The notes beneath the pieces were generated by a model. It saw only the letters and a program-made list of their open reading frames with translations. It was not told the DNA's origin and searched no databases. This document shows, piece after piece, positions 14,746 through 22,330 of a stretch of 24,109 nucleotides of DNA. Location of the stretch: positions 1 through 24,109 of the forward strand of contig JBEHWJ010000024.1 of assembly GCA_040217755.1 (NCBI GenBank). The letters are read 5' to 3'. Made by a program: the position numbers and the translations under genes. This stretch comes from PHAA01 sp040217755 (GTDB lineage Bacteria > Bacillota > Syntrophomonadia > Syntrophomonadales > Syntrophomonadaceae). The stretch's first letter is position 1. Every line of letters starts with the position of its first letter.

Positions 14746-15549
14746 TTAATCGGCGCCCAATTCGATGGAGCGTTGCTTGGCCTTCTCCACCGCGGCAAAA
14801 AAGGCCTCCCGCAATCCGCCCGCTTCCAATTCCCTTAGTCCCGCAATGGTAGTCCCGCCCGGGGACGTGACCTGGGCCTTGAGGACGGCAGGATGCGCGC
14901 CGGTCTGTTCCAGCATCTTGATACTGCCCTTCAGAGTCTGCAAAACCAGTTGGCGGCTGATATCGCTGCTCAGCCCGGTACTGAGGGCGGCATCCATGAA
15001 TGCTTCCGCCAGCAGGAAAGCATAGGCGGGGCCGCTGCCCGATACTGCCGTTACCGCATCCATATAGGTTTCCTCGATGGTGATGGTCAATCCTACCTGC
15101 CCCAGCATCTCCCCTACCATCTGCAGGTCCTCCGGGCTGGCGCTGTGTCCTCCGGAAATGGCCGAGACGCCCTCCCCCACCAAACAAGGGGTATTGGGCA
15201 TCACCCGGACCACCCGCACCCCTTCCGGCAGCTGCTTCTCGATGTTGGCGATCTTGATGCCAGCGGCGATCGATACCAGCAGTTTGCCGCCGTTCCATTG
15301 GTCGCGGGTGACCTGCAATACTTCCTTTATCTGGCCGGGCTTTACCGCCAGGATGATCATGTCGGAACCGGCCACCACCTCACCGGGGGCTACCGCGCCG
15401 GCCTTGAATTCTTCGGTGAAAAGGCGCATCCGGGCTTCATCAACGTCATACGCATAGACGTCTCCATAGCTGGAGGGATTGCCGCTAATCCCCTTCATCA
15501 AGGCATGGCCCATCTTGCCGCATCCAATGATGCCCAGGTTGATCGACAC
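14746..15549 (-). CDS. proC: Pyrroline-5-carboxylate reductase
   Basis: Catalyses the last step of proline synthesis, NAD(P)H-dependent reduction of pyrroline-5-carboxylate. The Rossmann nucleotide site is LGIIGCGKMGHALMKGI at the N-terminus; the conserved NTPCLVGEGVSAIS, AVSGSGPAYAFLLAEA and QVTSPGGTTIAGLRELE follow, the last two being the dimer/substrate-binding signature. 267 residues is a normal length. The GTG start shares one base with the sepF stop (TAGTG), and GGAGG within the sepF 3' end is 9 bases upstream, so it is translationally coupled. Being in a cell-division operon is a recurrent Firmicute arrangement, not a clue to division function. Confidence 0.97.
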   Translation of the reverse strand: MSINLGIIGCGKMGHALMKGISGNPSSYGDVYAYDVDEARMRLFTEEFKAGAVAPGEVVAGSDMIILAVKPGQIKEVLQVTRDQWNGGKLLVSIAAGIKIANIEKQLPEGVRVVRVMPNTPCLVGEGVSAISGGHSASPEDLQMVGEMLGQVGLTITIEETYMDAVTAVSGSGPAYAFLLAEAFMDAALSTGLSSDISRQLVLQTLKGSIKMLEQTGAHPAVLKAQVTSPGGTTIAGLRELEAGGLREAFFAAVEKAKQRSIELGAD

Positions 15550-15989
15550 TACCGTCTACCTCCAAACGGGTCAGTCTTGAAAAAATCATTTTTACGCGAT
15601 AGATTCTTGCTGTCCGAGGTAATTTCTACCGATGACGGGGCGAACAAGAATATGTTCTGACCCAACTGCTGGCTGTGGCCATCCAGCGCATATACTGCCC
15701 CGCTGATAAAATCGACGATTTTTTGAGAGACCTCAGCCGGAGTGGATTCGAAATTCATAATTACCTGTTTACGGTTTTTCAAGTGATCGACCAGGGCTTG
15801 CACCTCTTCGAACCGATCCGGTTCGCATACCACCACTTTGGCCCCTTTGCCGGCAGTATGAAGAGCGACCACATTGGCGGTTCCCCGGTTGTCCCGGTCC
15901 AAGGTCAGCGGGTGCGATTCGAATTCATATTCTTCCTCCACCTCGGACTGTACGCCCAGCCATTTCCATACGCTATCCAAAACTCCCAT
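15549..15989 (-). CDS. sepF: Cell-division protein SepF
   Basis: A 146-residue SepF (YlmF). The N-terminus MGVLDSVWKWLGVQS is the amphipathic membrane-binding helix, followed by an acidic linker with EVEEEYEFES. The C-terminal domain (about residues 45-125) has KVVVCEPDRFEEVQALVDHL and a FDFLSG-like block, here KIVDFISGAVYALDGHSQQLG, ending with NIFLFAPSSVEI. SepF anchors and aligns FtsZ at the division site. It has an excellent Shine-Dalgarno (AGGAGG 8 bases before the ATG). The final bases overlap the proC start. Confidence 0.96.
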   Translation of the reverse strand: MGVLDSVWKWLGVQSEVEEEYEFESHPLTLDRDNRGTANVVALHTAGKGAKVVVCEPDRFEEVQALVDHLKNRKQVIMNFESTPAEVSQKIVDFISGAVYALDGHSQQLGQNIFLFAPSSVEITSDSKNLSRKNDFFKTDPFGGRR

Positions 15990-16025
15990 CCCATTTGCCT
16001 CCTGTTCCTTAATCGGTCGTTTCCT

Positions 16026-16718
16026 CTAATTAAACAGCGCACTGCCGATACGAACTATATCAGCGCCTTCCTCGACCGCCACCTCATAATCCTGGGACAT
16101 ACCCATGGAAAGGTGGCGCAGTTCTACATTTTCCCATCGGATGCCGGCCATCCTGCTCCGCAAGTCGGCCAGTTCCCGGAACACCGGTCGGCTCGCCTCA
16201 GGGTCGGGATGCTCTTCCGCCATCGTCATCAAACCCATGATCTGCAAGGCCGGCAACTGCCCCGCTGATTGCAGAAATTCCAGGACATCCCCGGGTTCCA
16301 ATCCGGTCTTGCTCTTCTCCCCGGTGATGTTGACCTGGACCAAGGCCGGTACCCGTATGCCCAGCATAGCCCCGCGTTTATTTATCTCCTCCGCCAGCGG
16401 CCAACGGTCCAGGGAGTGGATCAAGCAGGTCTTACCTACTACGTCCTTCACCTTGTTGGACTGGAGCCTGCCGATTAAATGCCAGCGGGCCTGGGGCAGA
16501 AGATTACTCTTGCGGATCAGCTCCTGTACCCGGTTTTCCCCGAAATCGGTTACGCCCAGCTGAAAGGCCGCCATCACCGCCTCCGGGCCCACCGTTTTGC
16601 TTACCGCCACCAGGGTGATATCTTGTAATGTCCGGCCACTTTTCCGGGCCGCCCGGTCGATCTTGGATCGGATCTTATTTAACCGTTGACTTATATTTTC
16701 CATAACTCCGCCTGTCAT
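16026..16718 (-). CDS. YggS/PLPBP family pyridoxal-phosphate-binding protein
   Basis: A 230-residue single-domain PLP protein (YggS, YlmE) that affects vitamin B6 and amino-acid homeostasis; no enzymatic activity is established. The PLP lysine is in ITLVAVSKTVG, followed by DFGENRVQELIRKS and the ARWHLIGRLQSNKVKDVV block; phosphate-binding residues are near LSMGMSQDYEVAVEEGADIVRIGSALF. The start is uncertain: ATG at 16718 follows the upstream stop by one base but lacks a Shine-Dalgarno, whereas ATG at 16703 (MENISQRL) has GGAG only two bases away. Translational coupling to the HlyD-like gene probably matters. Confidence 0.94.
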   Translation of the reverse strand: MTGGVMENISQRLNKIRSKIDRAARKSGRTLQDITLVAVSKTVGPEAVMAAFQLGVTDFGENRVQELIRKSNLLPQARWHLIGRLQSNKVKDVVGKTCLIHSLDRWPLAEEINKRGAMLGIRVPALVQVNITGEKSKTGLEPGDVLEFLQSAGQLPALQIMGLMTMAEEHPDPEASRPVFRELADLRSRMAGIRWENVELRHLSMGMSQDYEVAVEEGADIVRIGSALFN

Positions 16719-16719
16719 A

Positions 16720-17646
16720 CTATATTTTAGCAGTAGGATTGGTGACTATAAAGTCATTTCTGTCCAACCCTTCCACCAGTACTATATCGTCCTTCTGTTT
16801 GATTATCTCCACCGGCTTGAATTTGGTGAATTCGCCAATCGAACAATAAACCCCTTTTTTGCCCTCTTTTTCAACTATGGCCTGGGCCGGGACCAGGAAA
16901 CCGGTGCGGCTGTCCAATACCATCTCTATCTTCACATAACGCTTACTGATGGTTTTATCGCAGAAGCCATCCATTTGGACCAGCAGCATCACATCCCCGG
17001 ATTCCTGTTTCATCTCCGTTATCCGGCCCCGCCCCCAGCTCTCGCTTTCACAAACTATTTCCACCCTCTGACCCGGTTGAACGGCAGACTCAAGGTCATC
17101 CGCGGGCAGGGTTATAAGCAGCCGGGTCGGGACCAGGTTGTCTATGATCTTGTATATGGGCTGCCCGGCTTGAACCGGCTTTTCCAAAAAGGCGGGGGCC
17201 GGTTTGTAATGGAATGCCTCCGGGGTCACCCCGGCCAGGTCGAGATGGGCGAATACCTCTTCCAAGCCATCGGTGCTGCGGACGAAAATCCCGGACTGGG
17301 CAGCCCGCAGAGCTTTTTTATCCCCATCAGTTATGAAGTAACCCAGCAAGGTTCCCTTCCCTACCTTTTCCTTTTCTTTGACCAGGTTTTCAAAACGCCC
17401 CGCTTCTCGGGCCGGGAAGAGTTGTTCCTGGTTCAATACCACCGCCCGGGCCGGCAGCCGCTCCTCCAGGGTGCCGTACTCGACCACCTTTATCTCCCGG
17501 CCCCATTTATCGATGGAGATCAGGGCCTGGCAACCTATCCGGTATATGAGTCCCAGGGCGGCCGCTGCTGCCAGCAAGATCAACAGGAGCTTGACGGCAC
17601 TGTTCATTTTATCCCTGCGTTTCAACCTTTTTATCCTGTCGGACAA
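16720..17646 (-). CDS. HlyD-like membrane-anchored adaptor protein
   Basis: A 308-residue protein with a positively charged N-terminus (KRLKRRDK), one membrane segment (KLLLILLAAAAALGLIY) and an outside domain resembling HlyD/RND adaptor proteins with a split biotinyl-lipoyl-like segment (EYGTLEERLPARAVVLNQE; REAGRFENLVKEKEKVGKG; KPVQAGQPIYKI). No efflux pump is adjacent, so a transport role is inferred only from the fold. I use TTG at 17646 because GGAGG lies 8 bases before it; the 17694 reading overlaps pgeF further and has no better signal. Related proteins are found between ylmD and ylmE in Clostridia, which suggests a division or envelope role. Confidence 0.8.
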   Translation of the reverse strand: MSDRIKRLKRRDKMNSAVKLLLILLAAAAALGLIYRIGCQALISIDKWGREIKVVEYGTLEERLPARAVVLNQEQLFPAREAGRFENLVKEKEKVGKGTLLGYFITDGDKKALRAAQSGIFVRSTDGLEEVFAHLDLAGVTPEAFHYKPAPAFLEKPVQAGQPIYKIIDNLVPTRLLITLPADDLESAVQPGQRVEIVCESESWGRGRITEMKQESGDVMLLVQMDGFCDKTISKRYVKIEMVLDSRTGFLVPAQAIVEKEGKKGVYCSIGEFTKFKPVEIIKQKDDIVLVEGLDRNDFIVTNPTAKI

Positions 17647-17677
17647 ATCCTTACCCTCCGGTCCGCACGTGGCCCAT

Positions 17678-18496
17678 TCAATACTTGAGGCCAAGCAACG
17701 CCGCCATCCGCCCGGTCCCGCCTTGGTCCCGGCGAAACGAGAAGAACAGATCCGCCTGGCAGGCAGTGCACAACGGGCAGATGGATATATTCCCCGGCCG
17801 GACCCCGGTCCCCTGCATTATCCGGGCGTTGGTCTCCTGCAGGTCCCAGGTGCAGCGGCCACCCCCGTCAGTGTTAATTATATCATGCCAACCCGGAAAT
17901 TCGGCATTTGCCCGCGCCGCCAAATCCAGACTTATTTCGAAACAGGAGGCGCCGATGCCCGGCCCTATGAAGGCCTGGACCTCTGCGGGCCGGGTCCCAA
18001 AATGTCTGCCCATCAGCTCGATGGTATGGCTGCAAATCCGGCCCATGGTTCCCTTCCAGCCGCAATGGGCGGTGGCCACCGCCCGGTGTCGAGGGTCGAA
18101 AATATAGACCGGGACACAATCTGCATAGAAACTAAGCAGATTTATGCCCGGCTCGGCAGTTACCATAGCATCGTGCCCGGGTATGGCCCCCTCCAGGCAG
18201 AATGCTCCCCGGCCGCGGTCGGCTGCTCCCACCACGGTCACCTGGTTCCCGTGCACCTGCTCACAGCATACCATCGAATCCAGTTGGGTGCCGAAAACCG
18301 CCGCCAGGCGCCGCCGGTTTTCCAGCACCAGTTCTTCCTGGTCCCCGACGTGGAGTCCCAGATTCAATGATTCATATATGCCCTGGCTGACCCCGCCCCC
18401 GCGGGTCGAAAATGCCAGCAACACTCCTTCGGCTTCCCAACCGGGCACGGTTATGTATTTTATCCCTCCGGTTGCCTGGATAACCCATGGTTCCAT
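17678..18496 (-). CDS. pgeF: Peptidoglycan editing factor PgeF (YlmD/laccase domain)
   Basis: A 272-residue member of the YfiH/YlmD multicopper-oxidase-like family. PgeF removes misincorporated L-Ser from UDP-MurNAc peptide precursors; homologues have also been reported to act on purine nucleosides. Conserved zinc residues are visible: H82 in CEQVHG, C127 in YADCVPV and H144 in AHCGWKG. The length is family-typical. The ATG is preceded by GAGG 4 bases away. It is the first gene of the pgeF-to-DUF167 operon and ends 31 bases inside the region upstream of the adaptor gene start. Confidence 0.95.
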   Translation of the reverse strand: MEPWVIQATGGIKYITVPGWEAEGVLLAFSTRGGGVSQGIYESLNLGLHVGDQEELVLENRRRLAAVFGTQLDSMVCCEQVHGNQVTVVGAADRGRGAFCLEGAIPGHDAMVTAEPGINLLSFYADCVPVYIFDPRHRAVATAHCGWKGTMGRICSHTIELMGRHFGTRPAEVQAFIGPGIGASCFEISLDLAARANAEFPGWHDIINTDGGGRCTWDLQETNARIMQGTGVRPGNISICPLCTACQADLFFSFRRDQGGTGRMAALLGLKY

Positions 18497-18525
18497 TTGT
18501 CCTCACCCTCGATTTCCAATAGAAT
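18497..18525 (+). promoter_or_regulatory. Putative promoter for the DUF2007 protein
   Basis: TTGTCC (18497-18502) and TAGAAT (18520-18525) have a 17-base spacer and lie directly between the divergent pgeF and DUF2007 genes. The predicted transcript would begin at about 18532, on top of the Shine-Dalgarno (18532-18537), so the leader would be only about 14 bases. That makes the call tentative. Confidence 0.3.
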
Positions 18526-18545
18526 ATGATTAGGAGGTGTTTCCA

Positions 18546-18845
18546 ATGAAATGTCCCCGATGTGACCATGACACTAACGATCAACAGCAGTGCCCTAACT
18601 GCGGCTTCGATATCCCGGCGTCACCATGGGTGGTCATCGCCACCGTCAATCCGCCCGAGGATGCATTGCTGGAAAGCCTGATAAAGTCTTTCGGCATACC
18701 GGTTAAACTGATAAAATCCCTGGGGTCGGTATTTGGACTGGCGGTGGGCCCATTGGGTGAAGTCAAGGTAGCGGTTCCGGAAGCCTATGCCGAGCAGACC
18801 CAAGCGCTTCTGCAGGCGGAAATGGAAGGGAAAGAGGATTCTTAA
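18546..18845 (+). CDS. Zinc-ribbon plus DUF2007 domain protein
   Basis: A 99-residue protein. The N-terminus has CPRC then CPNC (CPRCDHDTNDQQQCPNCG), a zinc ribbon. From about residue 25, WVVIATVNPPEDALLESLIKS and FGIPVKLI, followed by a PLGEVKVAVPEAYAEQTQAL segment, match the small DUF2007 (putative signal-transducing) fold. Function unknown. The ATG at 18546 has AGGAGG exactly 8 bases upstream; an in-frame start three codons earlier overlaps this Shine-Dalgarno and is less likely. It converges on nrdR with 24 bp between the stops. Confidence 0.85.
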   Translation: MKCPRCDHDTNDQQQCPNCGFDIPASPWVVIATVNPPEDALLESLIKSFGIPVKLIKSLGSVFGLAVGPLGEVKVAVPEAYAEQTQALLQAEMEGKEDS

Positions 18846-18869
18846 CCAGGCTCTTGGTACCCGCGGCAG

Positions 18870-19322
18870 CTATTTACTCTTAAGCTGATCGATAGCGCTG
18901 ATGAAGCTGTTGAGATCGGTAAATTGCCGGTAAACCGAGGCGAATCGCACGTAGGCCACCTCATCGAGAGCCTGCAGCTTGTCCATCACCATCTCGCCGA
19001 TAATCATGCTGCTCACCTCGCGGTCGCTGTAATCCCTCAATTCAGCTTCGATGGAATCCACCGTCCCTTCGATGGTCTCCGAGCTCACCGGACGTTTTTC
19101 GCAGGCGCGCAGTATCCCCGCCAGGATTTTGTTGCGGTCGAACTGCTCGCGGCTGCCATCCTTCTTGACCACCAGGAACGGCCTCTCCTCGACTTTTTCA
19201 TAAGTGGTGAAACGTTTATGGCAGGCCATACATTCGCGCCGCCGCCGGATAACCGCACCATCCTCGCTGGAACGGCTTTCAATCACTTTGCTGTCCGTGA
19301 TTCGACAATAAGGACACAGCAT
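18870..19322 (-). CDS. nrdR: Transcriptional repressor NrdR
   Basis: A 150-residue repressor of ribonucleotide reductase genes. The zinc ribbon has CPYC (C3, C6) and CMAC (C31, C34), followed by the positively charged RRRRECMACHKRFTTYEKVE. The ATP-cone domain starts at VVKKDGSREQFDRNKILAGIL. Typical length is about 150 residues. NrdR senses ATP/dATP through the cone. An upstream promoter has been called at 19383-19411. No NrdR box was found nearby. It is transcribed away from ylmC and faces DUF2007. Confidence 0.97.
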   Translation of the reverse strand: MLCPYCRITDSKVIESRSSEDGAVIRRRRECMACHKRFTTYEKVEERPFLVVKKDGSREQFDRNKILAGILRACEKRPVSSETIEGTVDSIEAELRDYSDREVSSMIIGEMVMDKLQALDEVAYVRFASVYRQFTDLNSFISAIDQLKSK

Positions 19323-19382
19323 GACTTCACCTCAACGTAACCGGCCCCCGGACCGATACTTATCTGTTGCTGTTCTGCCAAC

Positions 19383-19411
19383 ATTATGAACAATAAAGTC
19401 CCGATAATCAA
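19383..19411 (-). promoter_or_regulatory. Putative nrdR promoter
   Basis: On the minus strand TTGATT (19411-19406) and CATAAT (19388-19383) have a 17-base spacer. It lies in the 109-bp gap between ylmC and nrdR, about 60 bases upstream of the nrdR ATG. The spacing is ideal, but the boxes are only moderate matches. Confidence 0.45.
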
Positions 19412-19431
19412 CCGCCCGGGCCGGACATAGC

Positions 19432-19725
19432 CTAGAAATTGTCCTCATCGTCCAGGAATCGTCCCTTGTATTTTTTATCCACCTCCGAGAAGGTGGGTAT
19501 CTCGACCAGGATAACGTCCCGGCCGATCCTCACGATTTTATCCCAGTGGACGATGATCTCTTCGCGGCGGGTAAAGACGCTCCACCCTTTGCCCTGCCCG
19601 GGCAGTACCAGGGCCAATACCCGCCCCCTCTCGATGTCCAGTTCTATATCAATGATGCAGCCCAGTCTTTTTCCGTCCAGGACATTGATTACTTCCCGGG
19701 TGCGAAGATCAGATAACTTGACCAT
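19432..19725 (-). CDS. YlmC/YmxH family sporulation protein (PRC-barrel)
   Basis: A 97-residue protein. VKLSDLRTREVINVLDGKRLG is the PRC-barrel-type opening, followed by DIELDIERGRVLALVLPG and the second half ending DVILVEIPTF. This matches YlmC/YmxH, a family mostly confined to endospore-formers and expressed under sporulation control; the molecular role is unclear. The ATG has AGGAG 7 bases upstream. A perfect 17-bp A/T palindrome lies 20-36 bases upstream, at 19745-19761. It sits between yunB and nrdR. Confidence 0.9.
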   Translation of the reverse strand: MVKLSDLRTREVINVLDGKRLGCIIDIELDIERGRVLALVLPGQGKGWSVFTRREEIIVHWDKIVRIGRDVILVEIPTFSEVDKKYKGRFLDDEDNF

Positions 19726-19744
19726 GCTATCACTCCTGTTCAGG

Positions 19745-19761
19745 ATATATTATTAATATAT
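19745..19761. repeat. Perfect A/T palindrome upstream of the ylmC-like gene
   Basis: ATATATTA, one central T, then TAATATAT: an 8+1+8 perfect inverted repeat, within a GC-rich region and 19 bases upstream of the ylmC-like ATG. It overlaps where a -10 element for that gene should fall, so it could be an operator, but a short A/T palindrome may also be chance. Confidence 0.35.
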
Positions 19762-19798
19762 GAGCCGGGGTTGGGAAAATTACCTGCGCCAACAGTGG

Positions 19799-20461
19799 TT
19801 ATTTGTCGGTCCGGTTGATGAAAGCATCGGTATTTCCGGAAAAATTGACGTAGGTATGGGGGACTTCCCCGACTATTACCGTATCAGCGATGGGTATGGT
19901 AGTGGTAACCGGCAGTTCTTCACTGGCCAGGGGGATGGCTATCTTTATCCGGGTGTTGATCTTAAATGAGATGACATGACGGGTCTGATTGATGCCGGCC
20001 TGTTCGAACCGGTTATCCACTTCCACATGGACCTGCTGAACCGGGAAGATGCGGACACTGAAACTCGGTCCCCGCCCCACCAGCAGGATGTTCCCCGTCA
20101 CCTGCCCCAGATAGACGTTGATAGCGCTGGCGGTCAGCGATTGACTGCTTCTTATGACCTCATTGACGGTGCGGGCCATCAACTGGTTGATGACCACCGT
20201 ATTTGCCTGCAGCATCACTACCCGGCCGCTCGAATCGGTATGGATGGAGATCAGGTCCTGGTAGTTGGTGCCGGATACGATGTTGTTGTTGATGGCTTCA
20301 TTTATGACCTCCACCGCCCGCAGTTGGGCCTGGGTACGGGCTATCTCCAGTATGCTGGCCTTCAGCCGCTGGTCCACCAGCAACGTTAAAACGACAACGG
20401 ATATGATAAAAACGACCGCCAATACCGAAATCCATTTTCTGACCAATGCCTCAACCCCCAA
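19799..20461 (-). CDS. yunB: Sporulation protein YunB
   Basis: A 220-residue protein with one N-terminal membrane segment (WISVLAVVFIISVVVLTLLV) and an extracytoplasmic domain with the YunB pattern: RAVEVINEAINNNI, the repeated hydrophobic strands and the C-terminal DTVIVGEVPHTYVNF. YunB is needed for normal sporulation in Bacillus subtilis; the molecular action is not known. The TTG start at 20461 is only weakly supported; TTG at 20446 (MVRKWISVL) is an alternative. It is divergent from gltX, with 163 bp between them, and no sigma-E/sigma-F promoter could be confidently assigned. Confidence 0.93.
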   Translation of the reverse strand: MGVEALVRKWISVLAVVFIISVVVLTLLVDQRLKASILEIARTQAQLRAVEVINEAINNNIVSGTNYQDLISIHTDSSGRVVMLQANTVVINQLMARTVNEVIRSSQSLTASAINVYLGQVTGNILLVGRGPSFSVRIFPVQQVHVEVDNRFEQAGINQTRHVISFKINTRIKIAIPLASEELPVTTTIPIADTVIVGEVPHTYVNFSGNTDAFINRTDK

Positions 20462-20576
20462 AATCTCAGGTACTTCCCCTCATAATCTAAATATATGAAA
20501 AGTGTCTACATTTGGTGCCTGTTTTTAATAAACGGATTTCACGAAAAGCAGGGCTGCGGAGCGGCGGTAGGGCCAG

Positions 20577-20605
20577 TTGTGAGATGGGGTGGTATGGGCT
20601 AATAT
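20577..20605 (+). promoter_or_regulatory. Putative gltX promoter
   Basis: TTGTGA (20577-20582) and TAATAT (20600-20605) have a 17-base spacer, and AAGGAG begins 10 bases after the -10. A very short leader follows, so no T-box can lie between promoter and gene. Confidence 0.55.
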
Positions 20606-20624
20606 ATATTAGCGAAGGAGTGGT

Positions 20625-22094
20625 TTGAGTTTGGAAAAGGTTAGGGTAAGATTTGCGCCCAGTCCCACCGGTTCCCTGCATATCGGCGGGGCCCGCACCG
20701 CGCTGTTTAACTGGCTTTTCGCCCACAACCGCCAAGGGGTCCTGGTCCTGCGCCTGGAGGATACCGACCTGCAGCGTTCCACCGATGACGCCGCCGCCGG
20801 GATAATCGATGGCCTGAAGTGGCTGGGGCTGGATTGGGACGAAGGTCCGGGAGTCGGCGGTGATTACGGTCCCTATCGGCAAAGTGAGCGCCTGGCGATA
20901 TACCGCCGCTATATCGAGCAGTTGCTGGACCAGAATAAGGCTTACTATTGTTTCTGCAGCCCGGATGAGCTTAAACAGCAGCGGGAGCGGGCCCAGGCGG
21001 ATAAGCGCAACTACCTATATGAAGGCCGGTGCCTGCAGATGACCGCCGCAGAAGTAAATGCCCGGCTGGCGGCCGGGGAACGGCCGGTGGTGCGTTTGAA
21101 GGTCAACCGAGCCGGCCATACGGTGGTAAACGACTTGATTCGAGGGGCGGTCCAATTCGATGACCAGCTAATGGACGATTTCATAATCGCCAAGTCGGAT
21201 GGATGGCCGACCTATAACTTCGCCGTGGTGGTGGACGATCACGCCATGGATATAAGTCACGTGATCCGGGCCGAGGAACACCTGCCCAACACCCCGAAAC
21301 AGATCAAGGTGTATGAAGCGCTGGGCTGGGACCTGCCCCATTTCGCACATGTATCCATGATCCTGGCCCCGGACCGCAGCAAACTGTCCAAACGCCACGG
21401 GGCTACCTCGGTGCAGGAGTTCCGCGATGAGGGATACCTGCCCGAAGCCCTGGTCAACTACCTGGTCCTGCTGGGTTGGTCACCCGGTGAAGACATCGAT
21501 ATCTATCCCCTGGAACAGATGGTGAAAAACTTTTCCCTGGAGGCCGTCTCCCGTTCGGCGGCCATATATGATCTGGCCAAGTTGACCTGGATGAACGGCG
21601 TTTACCTGGCGGCGGCTGACCCGGACCGGGTGGCGGACCTGGTAGCACCGGAAGCAATTCAAAAAGGATGGTTGAGTGAAGACAACCGTCATTATTTCAG
21701 GCGGGTGGTGGATCTGGTGCGGAGCCGGGCCAAGACCACCCCGGAAATTTTGTCCCTGGCCGGCTATTTTTTTGCAGCGCCGGATACCTATGACGTCAAA
21801 GGCACCCAGAAATACTTCCGCCCCGCCGACAGCGCCATCCATATCCGGGCGGTATTGGAGGTCATCAAGGCGACCGGCGAGTTTACGGCCTCCTCCCTGG
21901 AGGAAGGGATACGGGACAAAGCCGCCCAAATGGGGGTCAAAGCCTCGACTCTTATCCACCCCACACGACTGGGCCTGACCGGAGTGACCAATACCCCAGG
22001 GCTGTTCGAGGTCATGGAACTTTTGGGCCGGGATGCCTGTCAAGCCAGGCTGGAACGGGCGCTTCTATACATCGGCGAATTGCCGGCCGATTAA
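20625..22094 (+). CDS. gltX: Glutamyl-tRNA synthetase
   Basis: A 489-residue class I synthetase that charges tRNA-Glu; in organisms lacking GlnRS it also mischarges tRNA-Gln for later transamidation. The HIGH signature reads PSPTGSLHIGGARTALF near the N-terminus and the KMSKS loop reads KLSKRHGATSV. The zinc site is CFC, 24 residues, then C-L-Q; where E. coli has C-x-H, this protein has glutamine, so that site may be lost or altered. Length is normal. TTG at 20625 follows AAGGAG by four bases; TTG at 20631 has a 10-base gap, so the start is uncertain by two codons. The tRNA-Gln and tRNA-Glu genes follow directly. Confidence 0.97.
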   Translation: MSLEKVRVRFAPSPTGSLHIGGARTALFNWLFAHNRQGVLVLRLEDTDLQRSTDDAAAGIIDGLKWLGLDWDEGPGVGGDYGPYRQSERLAIYRRYIEQLLDQNKAYYCFCSPDELKQQRERAQADKRNYLYEGRCLQMTAAEVNARLAAGERPVVRLKVNRAGHTVVNDLIRGAVQFDDQLMDDFIIAKSDGWPTYNFAVVVDDHAMDISHVIRAEEHLPNTPKQIKVYEALGWDLPHFAHVSMILAPDRSKLSKRHGATSVQEFRDEGYLPEALVNYLVLLGWSPGEDIDIYPLEQMVKNFSLEAVSRSAAIYDLAKLTWMNGVYLAAADPDRVADLVAPEAIQKGWLSEDNRHYFRRVVDLVRSRAKTTPEILSLAGYFFAAPDTYDVKGTQKYFRPADSAIHIRAVLEVIKATGEFTASSLEEGIRDKAAQMGVKASTLIHPTRLGLTGVTNTPGLFEVMELLGRDACQARLERALLYIGELPAD

Positions 22095-22107
22095 AATCAG
22101 CAATGCT

Positions 22108-22137
22108 TTGACAAGATTGCAGCGCCTGTATTATAAT
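22108..22137 (+). promoter_or_regulatory. Consensus promoter of the tRNA-Gln/tRNA-Glu unit
   Basis: A perfect TTGACA (22108-22113) and perfect TATAAT (22132-22137) with an 18-base spacer, 30 bases before the mature 5' end of tRNA-Gln and 13 bases after the gltX stop. The tRNAs therefore do not depend only on gltX readthrough. Confidence 0.85.
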
Positions 22138-22166
22138 AACTTTTGCGCGAGCGTTTGCGCACCTGC

Positions 22167-22240
22167 AGCCGGATGGTGTAGTGGTAGCACGACTGACTCT
22201 GGATCAGTTCGCCAGGGTTCGAATCCTTGTCCGGCTGCCA
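22167..22240 (+). tRNA. tRNA-Gln (anticodon CUG)
   Basis: A 74-base cloverleaf with encoded CCA. The acceptor stem is AGCCGGA with TCCGGCT, discriminator G. The anticodon stem ACTGA/TCAGT encloses CTCTGGA, giving anticodon CUG, which reads CAG. The T-arm contains GTTCGAAT. An extra C-G next to the acceptor stem (22166/22237) might extend pairing. It is followed three bases later by tRNA-Glu. Confidence 0.95.
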
Positions 22241-22243
22241 TTC

Positions 22244-22318
22244 GGCCCTATCGTCTAGCGGTCAGGACGCCGCCCTCTCAAGGCGGAAACGGGGGTTCGA
22301 TTCCCCCTAGGGCTACCA
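22244..22318 (+). tRNA. tRNA-Glu (anticodon CUC)
   Basis: A 75-base cloverleaf with encoded CCA. Acceptor stem GGCCCTA with TAGGGCT (G1-U72 wobble), discriminator A. The anticodon stem CCGCC/GGCGG encloses CTCTCAA, giving anticodon CUC, which reads GAG. The T-loop is GTTCGAT in a 5-bp stem. The overall sequence is very close to bacterial tRNA-Glu. Confidence 0.95.
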
Positions 22319-22330
22319 GACTAATAATTT

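Noticed and set aside
20462..20624. T-box or sporulation-sigma promoter between yunB and gltX
   Set aside because: No T-box consensus was seen, and the A/T-rich minus-strand motifs do not give both boxes of a sigma-E or sigma-F promoter with correct spacing.
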